Assembly: GCA_947652115.1 (NCBI GenBank)
Contig: OX393570.1
Location: 12,792,950 to 12,856,949, forward strand
DNA length: 64,000 nucleotides
Source: Blastomussa wellsi
Lineage: Eukaryota > Cnidaria > Anthozoa > Scleractinia > Plerogyridae
Direction: 5' to 3'
Shown: piece after piece, positions 49,901 through 60,071 of the stretch
Numbering within the stretch: position 1 is the first letter of the stretch
Layout: each line of letters opens with the position of its first letter
The notes under the pieces: model-generated
The model's input: only the letters and a program-made list of their open reading frames with translations
What the model was told of the DNA's origin: nothing
Databases searched by the model: none
Position numbers and translations under genes: made by a program

Positions 49901-52900
49901 ACGGAGAAAATTTCGGTACTCGGGGTTGACATGTACCTGGTGGAACATGCCCTCGATATCGCAGGTGACAGCCACTGGTTCCTCTCTGAATCTGCACAGC
50001 ACACCGACGAGATTGTTTGTTAGGTCTGGTCCCTGTAGAAGGTGGCGGTTCAGCGACTCTCCGGCATACTCTACGCTGCAGTCGAATACCACTCGAATTT
50101 TGTCGGGCTTCTTGGGGTGGTACACCCCGTGGTGAGGGATGTACCACACTCGACCATTGTTGAGGGAGATTTCTTCAGTGGGTACTCGTTCAGCATAGCC
50201 ACGCTCAATGATTTCAGTCATGAATGTAAGGTAGTCCTTTTGGTAACGGCTATCGTGTTGAAGTCTCCTTTTCAGTTTACTGAGCCGATTGAGTGCAACT
50301 TCTTTGTTGTTAGGCAACTTTGTCAGATCTCGCTTTAATGGCAGGGGCAGCTCATAATGACCGTCCTTTCTTTGGTGCACTCCGTCTGTCATCTTTTTCA
50401 TGAAGTTTCTATCTTCGAAGGAAAGTGATCTTTCTTCGGTCCTTGCTTCAGTGAAGTCTTGCTCAAACATCTTGTTAATCTGAAGTGGAGTAAGGATCTC
50501 CTTTGTGTGTGTCTTAAGAGCAAAGTGGCAAATCTTCCTTGGGCTGTACTGAACTTCATGGGCAATAATCTTGTTGACTCCGGCACAGTCGTCTTCGTCT
50601 TCATCCTCACGATCACCAGGTCTTACAATTCCAATAACGCCCCATCCCAAGGCTGTACGTTTAGCGTAAGGGTCGTTATCGCTCCCTGGAATGATTTCTC
50701 TTGGCTTAATTCCTGAGGAGCAGTTGATGCCGAGAAGGAGGCCAACGTCTAGGTCATCTCTGTAGGGCATGAGGCAATCAGCTATCCCTTTAAGGTGTGG
50801 CCACTTACGAGCAGTTTCTGGTCTGGGTATCTGGCTGCGTCGTGCTGGAATAATGCTTCTGGTGTAGGTACGAGGCAGAGGGATGTCCATTTCTTCCTTC
50901 ACGCCACGGACAACCAGGCCAGTAATTTTCTTGCTAGTGATGTTTTCTTCAGCTAGGACTGTTGAAAGCCTGAGACCAATTTCTGGACCATCGACTCCGA
51001 GTTTCTCTAATGTTCCTTCTTTAATAAAGCAAGCGTCGGACTGATCATCAAGTAAGGCATACACCATTACTTTCTTGTTAGGAGAATCTTGATGGTGAAG
51101 CCACACTGGTACAATGAGGGAATGCGAGATGCTTTCTGCGTGGCCCTTCATGTGACAGACTTCGATGCGATTGGTTATCGGGCATTGACTGTTTGGGAGT
51201 CTGGTTTCTTGTCTTCCACCTGGCACATTGCGGGCGTCGTCATGGAGGGAGGTTGGGTGTCTGCTGTTGCAGACTCTGCACAGTTTTCTCCCACGGCATT
51301 CCTTCTGTACGTGCCCCCACTTAAGGCACCCCCAGCACAGAGCTCTGGATTGGACAAACTGCCGTCTTTCAGGGAGAGAAAGACTAGCAAACCTTGGGCA
51401 ATTGTCTAGTTCGTGATCCAACTTACATAGGAGGCACATGTTTCTCTTTGGGTAACCCTTTTCCTTGTGTTCGTCTTCCTGAACCTTTGTCGCGAAGGTT
51501 CCTGCTTCTGGAAATCTCCTGGATTTGCTACGATCTTCCTTGTCGTCTCCTTTCAGTGCGTTCAACGAAGTGACAGGGTTGCAGGATATTCTTGCCTCCT
51601 TCTTCACGAACTTGCAAAACTCTGCAAAGGGAGGGTATGCTGGCTTGCTTCGTTTCTTTGCTGATAAAGGAGCTTGATCAGTTGACTCTTCTTCGGATAT
51701 CCACTCATCCACTATTCTGCTCCATCTGGTAGTGAGGTGGTACGGGAGCTTCTTTAGCATCTTCTGATTCTCATCAGGATCATCGAGAACACGTAGATAG
51801 TGGATAGTGTTCATTGCAGTATTGCAGTGTTCTAAGAAGTCAGAGAATCTTCTTAAGCCTTGGCCATCATTTGGCAAAATTCTGGGCCAATTGTTAATCT
51901 TCTTGCGAAATGCATCTGCTACCATGAACTGATTTCCAAATCGGTCGGTCAAGATTTTCTTAGCTCTCCGATAGGCTTCTGTACTTCCTAACGACAACAG
52001 ACCACTAACTGCCTCCTTCGCTTCGCCTGCGGTGTATCGACCGAGGTAGTAGAGCCGCTCTGAAGGATCTTTCGTTTTCCTTTCAATGAAAGTCTCGAAG
52101 GATTTCACCCAAGTGGGATATTGGAGGGGATTTCCTCTGAACACCTCGGGCTCTGGTCGGGGAAGGCTCTCTCTGTCTTGTCTTTGTGCCAAGAGTTCTG
52201 CTAATTTTTCCATGAGCTCCTCGCCCGAAGAGTGGTTAGAGCTAGTACTGCTTGAGGCAGATGAGTTAAGACCCGTGTCAGGGCTGGGCCTTCGTGCAGG
52301 CTGATACTGCGAAAGGTGAGGTATGTGCGCAGCGAAAGGCGATTTACGAGGGTTCAGATCCTGATTCACATTTGCGGCTCCATTGCTCAAAGTAGGGACA
52401 GAGGGTTTCCGTTCGACGTTTTGAGGTACAGTTACAGGAGGTGCTCCATCGTTCGGGGTAGGGGAGGATGATTCTGCATCTAGGATGGAGTCCATTTGAG
52501 AGAGGAGGTATCTTTCTAGTTGCTCCTCAGAGAACTCGTCTGTCGGCAATGACTGATCCTCCTTTACCGAGCCAAAATTCTCTTCTTCAATTCTTTTTAC
52601 TGCTTTTATTTCGGCGTTTGTAGCTGCTAATTCTTTCATCATCTTGATCCTTTTTATTTCGTCCTCATGCTTCCTAAGTTTTTCGGCTGTTTGGCTTTCT
52701 ACATCGAGGAATCTTAACTCTGTTCCCAGTCGGGCGACCTTAGCAGCCATTTCGGCCTTTTTCTGGAGTGAAGACTTAGACATTGCCGAAGACCGTTTCG
52801 AGCTTCCAGAATCACGAGACTTCTTGCTTGACGAGCGGGTAGATCGGCAGTCATCGTTTGGGGTCTCAACTTGCGATTGGAGTGCGCGGATTGTCCTTTC

Positions 52901-53308
52901 AAGCAGCAAAGAAACTTCGCGGTTTCGATGATTCAAGCTGTCGTAGCGCTTGTTCTGTTCGACTCTCTCTTCTTCGGTTGTCAAGGTATCGTATAGCGCC
53001 TCGTGCGCGCTTACAAAGTCGTCGATTCGGGCTGTTAATTTTCCTCTTTCTTCTTGGAGGATAGATATTTCCGTTCTTTCGGCTAGAAGAGACTCGATGT
53101 GGTTTATCTGACCCGTGCACGCTCTGTGTGCGGATTCAAAATCTCGTTCTCGTAATTCACGGCGATATTCCCTCATCTTTTCGGTTGGCATCCTGTGGCG
53201 ACTGCTGCTACGAACGTCCTCGTGCGAGCCGCTCGGTTCGGGTGGAATTAACTCTTTGTCTTCGCCAGTTTCGTCGTTTCCGTCCTGATTTAAAGTGTTT
53301 TTATCCAT
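47000..53308 (-). CDS. BEL/Pao gag-pol polyprotein, intact
   Basis: About 2,100 codons with no stop. The first true ATG is at 53,308 ('MDKNTLNQDG'); the frame is open 24 bases further with only a TTG. Order: coiled coil and Ser-rich gag (1-370), DUF1759-type gag (about 385-560), zinc knuckles 'CLLCKLDHELDNC' and 'CWGCLKWGHVQKEC' (about 625-665), aspartic protease 'ALLDDQSDACF' (about 750), RT with catalytic 'FYVDDRL' (about 1,196), RNase H 'HHFSDASKDAYG' (about 1,378) and 'FWTDSKVVIGYI', integrase HHCC ('HNSVEHQG', 'CVYCQKLRG'), catalytic core 'AVDYFGPWY', 'IRSDQGTNF' and 'GGVWERQIRTARNAIEAI', and a C-terminal DUF5641-like domain. Every catalytic residue looked for is present, so the element could be active. 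Confidence 0.95.
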   Translation of the reverse strand: MDKNTLNQDGNDETGEDKELIPPEPSGSHEDVRSSSRHRMPTEKMREYRRELRERDFESAHRACTGQINHIESLLAERTEISILQEERGKLTARIDDFVSAHEALYDTLTTEEERVEQNKRYDSLNHRNREVSLLLERTIRALQSQVETPNDDCRSTRSSSKKSRDSGSSKRSSAMSKSSLQKKAEMAAKVARLGTELRFLDVESQTAEKLRKHEDEIKRIKMMKELAATNAEIKAVKRIEEENFGSVKEDQSLPTDEFSEEQLERYLLSQMDSILDAESSSPTPNDGAPPVTVPQNVERKPSVPTLSNGAANVNQDLNPRKSPFAAHIPHLSQYQPARRPSPDTGLNSSASSSTSSNHSSGEELMEKLAELLAQRQDRESLPRPEPEVFRGNPLQYPTWVKSFETFIERKTKDPSERLYYLGRYTAGEAKEAVSGLLSLGSTEAYRRAKKILTDRFGNQFMVADAFRKKINNWPRILPNDGQGLRRFSDFLEHCNTAMNTIHYLRVLDDPDENQKMLKKLPYHLTTRWSRIVDEWISEEESTDQAPLSAKKRSKPAYPPFAEFCKFVKKEARISCNPVTSLNALKGDDKEDRSKSRRFPEAGTFATKVQEDEHKEKGYPKRNMCLLCKLDHELDNCPRFASLSLPERRQFVQSRALCWGCLKWGHVQKECRGRKLCRVCNSRHPTSLHDDARNVPGGRQETRLPNSQCPITNRIEVCHMKGHAESISHSLIVPVWLHHQDSPNKKVMVYALLDDQSDACFIKEGTLEKLGVDGPEIGLRLSTVLAEENITSKKITGLVVRGVKEEMDIPLPRTYTRSIIPARRSQIPRPETARKWPHLKGIADCLMPYRDDLDVGLLLGINCSSGIKPREIIPGSDNDPYAKRTALGWGVIGIVRPGDREDEDEDDCAGVNKIIAHEVQYSPRKICHFALKTHTKEILTPLQINKMFEQDFTEARTEERSLSFEDRNFMKKMTDGVHQRKDGHYELPLPLKRDLTKLPNNKEVALNRLSKLKRRLQHDSRYQKDYLTFMTEIIERGYAERVPTEEISLNNGRVWYIPHHGVYHPKKPDKIRVVFDCSVEYAGESLNRHLLQGPDLTNNLVGVLCRFREEPVAVTCDIEGMFHQVHVNPEYRNFLRFLWWENGNIGSNPIEYRMTVHLFGATSSPGCANFALKKTASDFEDECGSEAAHFVKNDFYVDDRLKSVPTPDAAISLVKNTKKLCAKGGFNLHKFVSNHKAVIDAIPHEDRSKDIQSLDITRDTLPIERALGVQWCIESDTLQFRVELKDQPLTRRGILATVSSVFDPLGLLAPLILVGKGILQELCRDGADWDDQVPEPLRSRWEKWRTDLSQLSNLKIPRCYKPEGFGEIKSVELHHFSDASKDAYGQCSYLRLINQSDQIHCSLVMAKSRVAPLKTVTIPRLELTAALISVKTSAILQRELEYREVKEVFWTDSKVVIGYISNDARRFHVFVANRVQQIRDRTLPNQWRYVETDLNPADDASRGLNARDLIENSRWWKGPDFLWKPLDDQGLNNTVDISPDDPEVKRIATMTTQIQERANLVERLQRFSSWHVAKRAVAICFRWKKKETQTSQEEASTQAPEQISNARSEQSESHYVPVNAQELQAAETKIIKFVQGEEFPEEISLLRSANARQGPQDCHSSRVVKKNSPLYKLDPFLDEDGILRVGGRLKHADLTPEAKHPAIVPKKGHVTDLIISHYHNSVEHQGRGMTLNRIRSSGLWIIGGSSAVSHHIAKCVYCQKLRGTVQEQKMADLPEDRVQPAPPFSYCAVDYFGPWYVKERRRELKRYGVLFTCMASRAVHIEVANSLTADSFISAYRRFVARRGPVSQIRSDQGTNFVGAKNELQQALAELDQDKIRQELLKRNCDYVMYKMNVPHASHMGGVWERQIRTARNAIEAILLRHGSQLDDESLRTFMTEAEAIVNCRPLAVNDLNSPDCLDPLTPNHLLTMKSNVVLPPPGSFQRVDLYSKKRWRRVQYLVNEFWVKWKADFLQSLQTRQKWARTRRNMKEDDVVIIKDEDQSRNQWRLARVVQAYPSDDGLVRKVKLLVADSSLDKHGKRSKPPAYLDRPVQKLVLLVPCDDT

Positions 53309-53348
53309 GTCTCGATCGCCCAACGTAAGCAAACGGCAGAGTTTTTAC

Positions 53349-53886
53349 TGTAACGGCGACAGGTTTATAAACTGAGTCGGATTTCGGAGAATTATGCAAC
53401 ACCACGAGTATAACATATCATGCCATGGCGATCTTTAATTCGGTATGATCCAACACGTAAAAACTGAAATAAGGATACAATACTATAACTAACTAAACTT
53501 AATACGAGCTTAACTAATCCGACGTACAATTGAATGGAAATCACTGAGCTGAATAATAAGAAACAATACAATAACAAAAGAATCGATCATTCGTGAAATC
53601 ACTACGCAACGAGCACTTAAAGACACTTAAAAACGAACAGAAAACTATAGATACAATCTAAAAGCATTCACAAGTTCATGTGCATACCTCTATCCCGATC
53701 TTGGGGCGGACAACTGATGCGAAAGGTACGAAAAACACGGGAAACTATACGTAAACTTGGGTGCTATCGAGAAAGGTTGAGCACCATCGAAATCTGACCA
53801 CGAGGTTTGTACCTTTGCGCGCTACTGCGCATGACTCGTGACGTAAAAGAGGAGTAACGCAATCGTCACGCTATAGAAATGTCACA
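53349..53886 (-). repeat. 5' LTR of the BEL/Pao element (promoter)
   Basis: 538 bp, the upstream LTR for the minus-strand ORF. The primer binding site was not assigned: the 40 bp between LTR and ATG ('GTAAAAACTCTGCCGTTTGC' and following) does not show an obvious tRNA complement by eye. Confidence 0.92.
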
Positions 53887-53986
53887 AGGGGAGACCACCT
53901 CAGTTCAGTATTTGTTATAAATTAAGCTGTAAATGTGCAGCTTGGCCAATTCAGTATCATTTCATTAAAATTCAATTATCTTTTGT

Positions 53987-54234
53987 TTACAGCGCGACAC
54001 ACCTTAGTGTGGCCACCCAGAAAACTCTTTGACAAGCTATAATTAGCCAATCAGAGAGCGTAAATTTGTTTGAGCAGTCCCACCTCCGTTCAATGTTCAA
54101 AGCCTTTCTCACAAAACCTGTGGCATGTTTATTCAAGGAGGCGGGACAACTGAAACAAATTTGTGCTCTGTGATTGGCTAACTTGTCAAAAAAAGTTTGT
54201 TGGATGGCCACACCAAGGCACATTGCGTTGTAAA
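53987..54234. mobile_element. Foldback MITE, arms about 98 bp
   Basis: Arms 53,987-54,087 and 54,137-54,234 are inverted: 'CCTTAGTGTGGCCA' against 'TGGCCACACCAAGG', and 'TTAGCCAATCAGAGAGC' against 'GCTCTGTGATTGGCTAA'. Spacer 49 bp. The ORF on the minus strand over it is an artefact. Confidence 0.8.
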
Positions 54235-54796
54235 AGTAGAAAAGCTTGTTGAACCAGTGACAGATATTAATTTTTGAGAGAATTCCAAATTTTAGGACCT
54301 TGGAATAGTAAGGTAAATTAAGATTGGTACGACAGTGATGCAATCAATAACAACTGGCAGTTCTATGTAGTTTCATACATTGTATGTGTAACTATGTACT
54401 TGACTACTTGTTGGGAACAAATTGAAAACATCAGGGGCAACAATTTTTTCTTATAATAAAACATGAATTTAGCTATTTGTGATGCCCAACTTAGCAAGCA
54501 AGGGAGCAGTATGTGCTCAATAATCTGAGTTGGTAATAGCTCACACAGCATGCTTTTGTAAGTAAAAAATTATATTTAAGTTACAGTACATGTAGTCACA
54601 CATGTAGATGACCAGGCAGAATTACAATAGGTGATGTACATGTACGAATAAATTAATGTGTAGTGCAAGGTTAGTTTAGTGTTATGGGGTAAACAAAATC
54701 TAGACCTGAATATTGTACCAACTGACTTAAAAAAATTGTTTACATATACAAAGCTAATATGAGGTTTCCATGTAAAAATAATGCTCATCACTATAG
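54235..54796. other. Non-coding intron sequence
   Basis: AT-rich, short ORFs only, nothing recognised. Confidence 0.45.
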
Positions 54797-55708
54797 CACA
54801 GGCGGCCCAGACATTGTTTGTGATTTACGTATGTGACAGTATTGCGTTACGTTTTGAGCCATTTAAGAGAATGTACAAAAATGGTTCAAAAATCACTCTA
54901 AATTGTAGCAAAGGATTTAAGTAAAAGTAGCTTACCTTAGTCTGCCCTTGTGTTATTTTGATGTCTTTGTGGCAGCTGAGTCGTTCTTAGATGATTTAAA
55001 CTTTCCCAGGTTTGCTTTCCAGTAAAGAGAAACGAAAGGCTGGCGACCTGGTCGGCCAACGGTTCACACTCGACGCTCTATAAATTCCACTAAAATACTT
55101 GGAGCTCGCCAAAATTATCTCACGGCAGCTGTGGTGCAAATTTACCTGTGCATCCCCAAGGTTGAGGGCTACTTCGTCACGATGGAGCAGTCGCTAAGCC
55201 AATGATTTCAAATCTCGTGGCCAAGATGACTTGAAACGGATCAAGGCGAAGCAGAAATTGACAGCTATCACTTGAAAAGGAGTGTTTTTCCGGCGGATAA
55301 GATAAACCTTGGAATCAAGGACGAGAAAATAGAAAGAAGAATTATCAACGGCTGCCGTGAGATAATTTTGGTGAGCTCCGAGCATTTTAGTGGAATTTAT
55401 GGAGCTTCGAGTGCCAACCGTCGGCCGACCAGGTCGCCAGCCTTTTGTTTCTCTTTACTGGAAAGCAAACCTGGGAAAGTTTAAATCGTCTAAATGCCTT
55501 TAGAATGACTCAGCTGCCACAAAGACATCAAAATAACACAAGCGCAGACTAAGGTAAGCTATTTTTATTTAAATCCTTTGCTACGTTAAGTTGAATTTAG
55601 AGCGATTTTCGAACCATTTTCATACATTCTCAAAATGGCTCAAAACGTAACGCAATACTGTCACATACGTACATCTGTAAATCACAAACAACGTCTGGGC
55701 CGCCTGTG
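54797..55708. mobile_element. 912-bp foldback DNA element with long inverted repeats
   Basis: Starts 'CACAGGCGGCCCAGAC' and ends 'GTCTGGGCCGCCTGTG'. Arms extend inward over 300 bp (about 54,797-55,130 and 55,345-55,708), passing through 'TGCTTTCCAGTAAAGAGAAA' and 'CGGCAGC'. A 7-bp direct repeat ACTATAG flanks it (54,790-54,796 and 55,709-55,715). No transposase. Superfamily not certain. Confidence 0.85.
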
Positions 55709-57199
55709 ACTATAGTTACTTTAAATTTTGTCAGCTTCCTTGTTTTAATGATTGCTTTACAAAGTGTAAAGAAAAGGATTTACCAAGTATCTTATGCTTA
55801 GATTTGAAATAATAAAGGAACCCATTTTTTCAAAAAAAAAAAAAACGTGAACATTTTGTAGTCAGTTGTAGGCTAAATCTGCTCCAAATCTCTTCAAAGT
55901 GCATTTGCAAAATAATAACAGTAGAATCGCTTTTGATGGCATTTTAGCTCGGACATTAGCACAAATCAAAATTTGGACGAGAAAGTGACCCACCTCTTTA
56001 GGATTTTCGTTTCATTTTTTTCTGCTTTTCCTTTCTCCTGCTTTTATATCTTTTTGATGCATTGGTTTTCTTGTTTTTCTGGGCTTGCTTTCGGTTCAAG
56101 AATTGCCACGAAAGCATCAATGAGATGGGAAATACTTAACACGGAGTAGCTAAGGGTAAGTGAGGGAAATTTTCCTCCTAGTTTTTGATGGAAATTTCTA
56201 AGGATTTTCGGGGTAGGGAAAAACGTGGGGTAGGCCATGGCCTACCAATGGTTAATAAAGTAAAAAAAATAATAATAATAATAAAAAATTGCTAAAAATG
56301 AAAATAAATAAATACACAAACAAAGAAATAACTAAATTAATAAATAAAGGAACGAGAAGAAAGATGTGATAGAAATCCCCCCTACCCCTGAGGATGGACA
56401 CTTCAAAGGAGGTTCATTGGAAAGTATATCTGACAAGTGGTATTTCGTTAAAATGTACTCATCGCAGTCGTCGGCCATTTCTACCAAGTCGAATCCATGT
56501 AAGACTGTACTGTAATTTATTTGCTGTGTTTTTGAAAATTCACCTCTAGAAGCCTTGACAAAATCATTTTTAGTCATAAAGCTGTTTTGAATGGGAATAA
56601 CAAGAGCCGCTCAAGTACTGTAGCAAATAGCCGAGTGTTAATCAATAATCGTGGATTGGTGATAGTGTTCATTGGGCATTGGTAGAGTCACCACCACAAC
56701 AGGGAAAAAACCTAAATTGTTGAAGAAGTTTCTTTATCAACAGATTATGGGAACCGTTTGTTACCGGTATCTTAAAGCAGGGTTGTATTCGATTAAATGA
56801 TATTTAAATTAACACAATAATGAGACGCAAGCTATTTTACAATGTCAACCATTTTATTACATTTTTTCCTGAGACAATAGACTGGCAACATAGTCGAATT
56901 TGCATTGTTGTCGACAAGTTTTCTATATCAACACAAATATAAAAACTTCTCCCTCCTTTATTTATTTGGTATGCTTAGGTCCCTAACTGTTTGGCAAGTA
57001 ATTTTTAATAACGTCAACACACTTCATAACTGTATATAAAATTTCTCCAGTTGGATAAATAAGCAATATTAACACAACATATTTCCCTATTAAAATCAGC
57101 GGGGAAGGCGTTCAAGTGAAAATCTCTTGGGGTGTGGGGTGCATTTATGAAGCTGACCCAGACCTTATGTTTATCAATCTCCAATCTAATTATTATGAT
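55709..57199. other. Non-coding intron sequence with A-rich tracts
   Basis: A13 run near 55,835 and an AAT/AAAT-rich patch at 56,265-56,345. Short ORFs (for example 56,577-56,332, minus) have no motif. Confidence 0.45.
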
Positions 57200-58935
57200 A
57201 TACCTAGCCTAAATAAAGTTCTGACAAATTAGGACCAAAACCCATCTCATTTCTTCATTGTAATATCCTGAGCCTGTCCAAAAATATTAATCTGCTTGAA
57301 GATATGTTGTGCTCTTTAACTATAAAGCCAGATATTTTAGCGATTACTGACCCAAGGTTGAATGTAAATACTATATCTAATGTTGAGCTGCCTGGCTACA
57401 GTATCTTCCATACTGATTCCCAAACTTCTGCAGGAGGTGCAGCTCTTTATATAAGTACATTTTTAACCTCAATCGTAAGGTCTGATATAATTTTTGATGT
57501 ACCCCTTGTAGAATCTGTCTGGGTTGAAATATCTTCTGGTAATAATAGGAAGCCTATATTGGTAGGCTGTATCTATAAGCATTGATGACTTTAAAAACAA
57601 GTTTGAAGAAGTTATTAAGCAGCTCAACCTTAATAAGTACCATTTATATCTTTAAATGTAATAGCCACCCACCTACAGAGGCTTATCTTGACATGCTATA
57701 TTCTAACAATCTAGTACCTGTTATAACAAAACCAACTCGTCTGACCTATCATTCAGCTACACTAATTGATCATATTTACACTAACAACACAAGCAAAATT
57801 GTTTCTGGAATAGTAACTGCCGATATCTCAGATCACCTCCCGATTATCTGCATAGCTGACATTCCAGTTAAGAAACATACCCCAGTTAGATATTAAAGGG
57901 ATTATAGCAAGTTCAATCAAGATTCCTATTTGCAGGATATCCATACTGTTAACTGGAATGCTATCTTTAGTGAATGTAATAATGATTTACTTGAAATGAC
58001 AGCGAAAACAGTTGATCTACTCAAATCAATTGCTAATAAACACGCACCAATAAGGCAAATGACCCAAAAGAAACAAAAATTATTCAACAAGCCCTGGATA
58101 ACTAATGCTATATTTAAATCAATCAAAACTAAACAAAATATGTATAAAACCCACTTTCTCTCTGGCAATCCAAGTAAGATGGCTGAATATAAAAAGTATG
58201 CAAATAAGTTAAACTGGCTTAAAAATATAAGCAAACAAACCTACTTTTCTCAACGTTTTGACCTCTGCAAAAATAACATGAAAGAAGCTTGGAAATTAAT
58301 TGGTGTGTTGGTTAAGCGTAAGTCAAAGGGTCAAATCCCCATATCAAAGATCATACAAAATAACAGGGTCTATACTAATAGTGCTGAAATTGCAGACCAG
58401 TTTAGCAAACATTTTGTCAATGTTGGACCAAATTTGGCTAAAGAAATCAAGAATTGTGAAGGTAGCCCTACACAATCTATAAAATCAGCTCATATTGATA
58501 GTTTTGTTTTGTCTTGTGTTACGGAAACTCAGGTCTGCTCTCTATTTAATTATTAAATGGCCGTAAATCATCCCTAGATATTCCTAATAAGATGATTAAA
58601 ATTGCTGCTGAGCCACTGTCAGTACCCTTAACATATATCTATAATTTATCTATTGAAACTGGAATTGTGCCCGATATATTGAAAGTTTCACAAGTTACTC
58701 CTGTTTATAAATGTGGAGATTCTACACACCCGGGTAATTATCGCCCTATAGCAACTCTCTCCCCATTCAGTAAAGTACTTGAACGCCTAGTCTATAACCA
58801 ACTATACTCCTTCATAGAAAAGCACCAAATCGTATATAAATATCAATTTGGATTTAGAAAAGGATATTCCACTGAACAGTCTCTTCTTGAAATACCGGTA
58901 ACAGATAACTTGAAGCTAGCTATAGATAGAATTCA
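57200..58935 (+). mobile_element. CR1/jockey-type LINE, 3' truncated
   Basis: Plus-strand element with endonuclease (57,300-57,895), linker (57,930-58,555) and the start of RT (58,560-58,935). It breaks off inside the RT at about 58,935. Several frameshifts and stops. Confidence 0.85.
57245..57896 (+). pseudogene. CR1/jockey endonuclease domain
   Basis: 57,304-57,585: 'KPDILAITDPRLN', 'YSIFHTDSQTSAGGAALYI' and 'ESVWVEISS'. 57,582-57,896: 'LVPVITKPTRLTYHSATLID', 'HIYTNN' and 'ADISDHLPIICI', with the terminal SDH of APE endonucleases. The frame changes at about 57,580, with a small gap where the 'GDFN' block should be, so that block is damaged. Confidence 0.8.
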
Positions 58936-58966
58936 AAGGCGACAGACCACATGTTGGCTCCTGTAA
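57930..58966 (+). pseudogene. CR1/jockey linker and RT N-terminus
   Basis: 57,930-58,556: 'KKQKLFNKPWITNAIFKSIK' and 'FDLCKNNMKEAWKLIGVLVK', the typical linker. 58,592-58,966: 'VTPVYKCGDSTHPGNYRPIA', 'SPFSKVLERLVYNQL' and 'YQFGFRKGYSTEQSLLE'. The frame then enters unrelated sequence at about 58,935 and stops; the palm with FADD is absent. Confidence 0.82.
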
Positions 58967-59332
58967 TAAATATCTAATTGCCATAACCGTTCATCAGTAG
59001 GATGCCTAAAATGCTTGTAATTCCACAATTGGTTTCGGCTCCATTAAATCCTATACCAATTGCAGAACATTTCAGGTGGAGCCACCCACGATGTGAGCAC
59101 AGTTACTGACAAGAAAAAGTAATAAGGAAAACAACGAAAAATAAATTAAACCGTTAAATTGCAAACTAAGTATACACGTCAACTAAATAAACCAAACACG
59201 TGCACCACATACGAAAATACGCATACACGCCTTCAAATCCAAATGAAGGACCCGGAAGCAGCGCGTATAAATGAATTAAGTGACAAAGACGAAGTAACAA
59301 TTACAAACAAGCAAAGGATACGTTGTTGGTTC
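58967..59332. other. Non-coding sequence between LINE and Penelope-like gene
   Basis: Probably includes the 3' flank of the minus-strand RT gene ending at 59,333. Nothing specific recognised. Confidence 0.4.
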
Positions 59333-59660
59333 TCAATCACAAACCGCTGATCTCAAATCCCGAAGTGTAATGTCATATTTAACGCGAATGATTTCACCGT
59401 GGCGCTTGAAGAATTTATTAAACGATTTGAGAAGCGTAGTAGTGTTGAAGCCTTGGTGATGAAGACGTGAAGAAAGACTACGAAGCCTGTCTATAAAGTC
59501 CAATTTGGATGAGCAAATTCTAGCATATCGCACCAATTGAGATATGTAAACACCATAGGCCGGATTGGCTGGGATGTTGCTGTCCATATGAGGAAAGTTT
59601 ACAATCTGGAATGAGAAGTCAACGACAAGGTGTGTTGTCGTCTCCCTGAATGATCTTAAT
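59333..59660 (-). pseudogene. PLE4 RT gene, C-terminal part
   Basis: 'VNFPHMDSNIPANPAYGVYI', 'SQLVRYARICSSKLDFIDR' and 'NKFFKRHGEI', followed by a stop at 59,333. This C-terminal block follows the palm in a group of Penelope-type RTs common in invertebrates. The ORF starts at 59,587, but similarity continues to the Harbinger border at 59,660, with a frame change. Confidence 0.72.
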
Positions 59661-60071
59661 AGTTGCAGTTACACATCGTCCTTTTACCTCGGGAAACTCT
59701 CAAATCGTGTGTGACCGCCATTTCCCAAGGTAAATTTGCCGTCGTTCATTTCCATGGATACATCAAAAAGAACAAAAGAATCCCCCATGACATTTACCGA
59801 GGTAAATAGGTAGGTTTTTCAAGTACCTCAAGATAAAATGACCAATCACGGGGCAAAACTAAGATAAGAAAATAAAATTTGAAATTAAATATGATGGCGA
59901 GGGTTAGATTTCTGGAGGTCAACCTTTGCATGTTCAAGACAGCAAAAACATGCTCTTTCTTAGAATCATGGCAGGATGGCGTTCTAATTTGTAAGTATAA
60001 AGGCTATTTTTTGCTCATTTTGCGTTTAAATATCACTCAAGCCAAAGAAGATATATAGTGCATTTTCTTAC

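Larger units (their letters stand above)
46259..53891 (-). mobile_element. Complete BEL/Pao LTR retrotransposon with AGGGG target duplication
   Basis: LTRs at 46,264-46,801 and 53,349-53,886, each 538 bp, begin TG and end CA. A 5-bp direct repeat AGGGG flanks the element (46,259-46,263 and 53,887-53,891). The internal region holds one uninterrupted gag-pol ORF on the minus strand. A purine-rich stretch read on the minus strand, 'TTTAGAGGAGCC' (46,803-46,814), next to the 3' LTR is a plausible polypurine tract. The LTRs look identical by eye, implying a recent insertion. Confidence 0.95.

Noticed and set aside
53309..53332. Start of the BEL ORF at 53,332
   Set aside because: That position is a TTG. 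The first ATG in frame, 53,308, is the better start.
53987..54343. 118-codon minus ORF
   Set aside because: It lies almost wholly within the arms of a hairpin MITE.
55194..55484. Short ORFs on both strands in the foldback element
   Set aside because: They fall in the inverted arms and spacer and carry no transposase motif.
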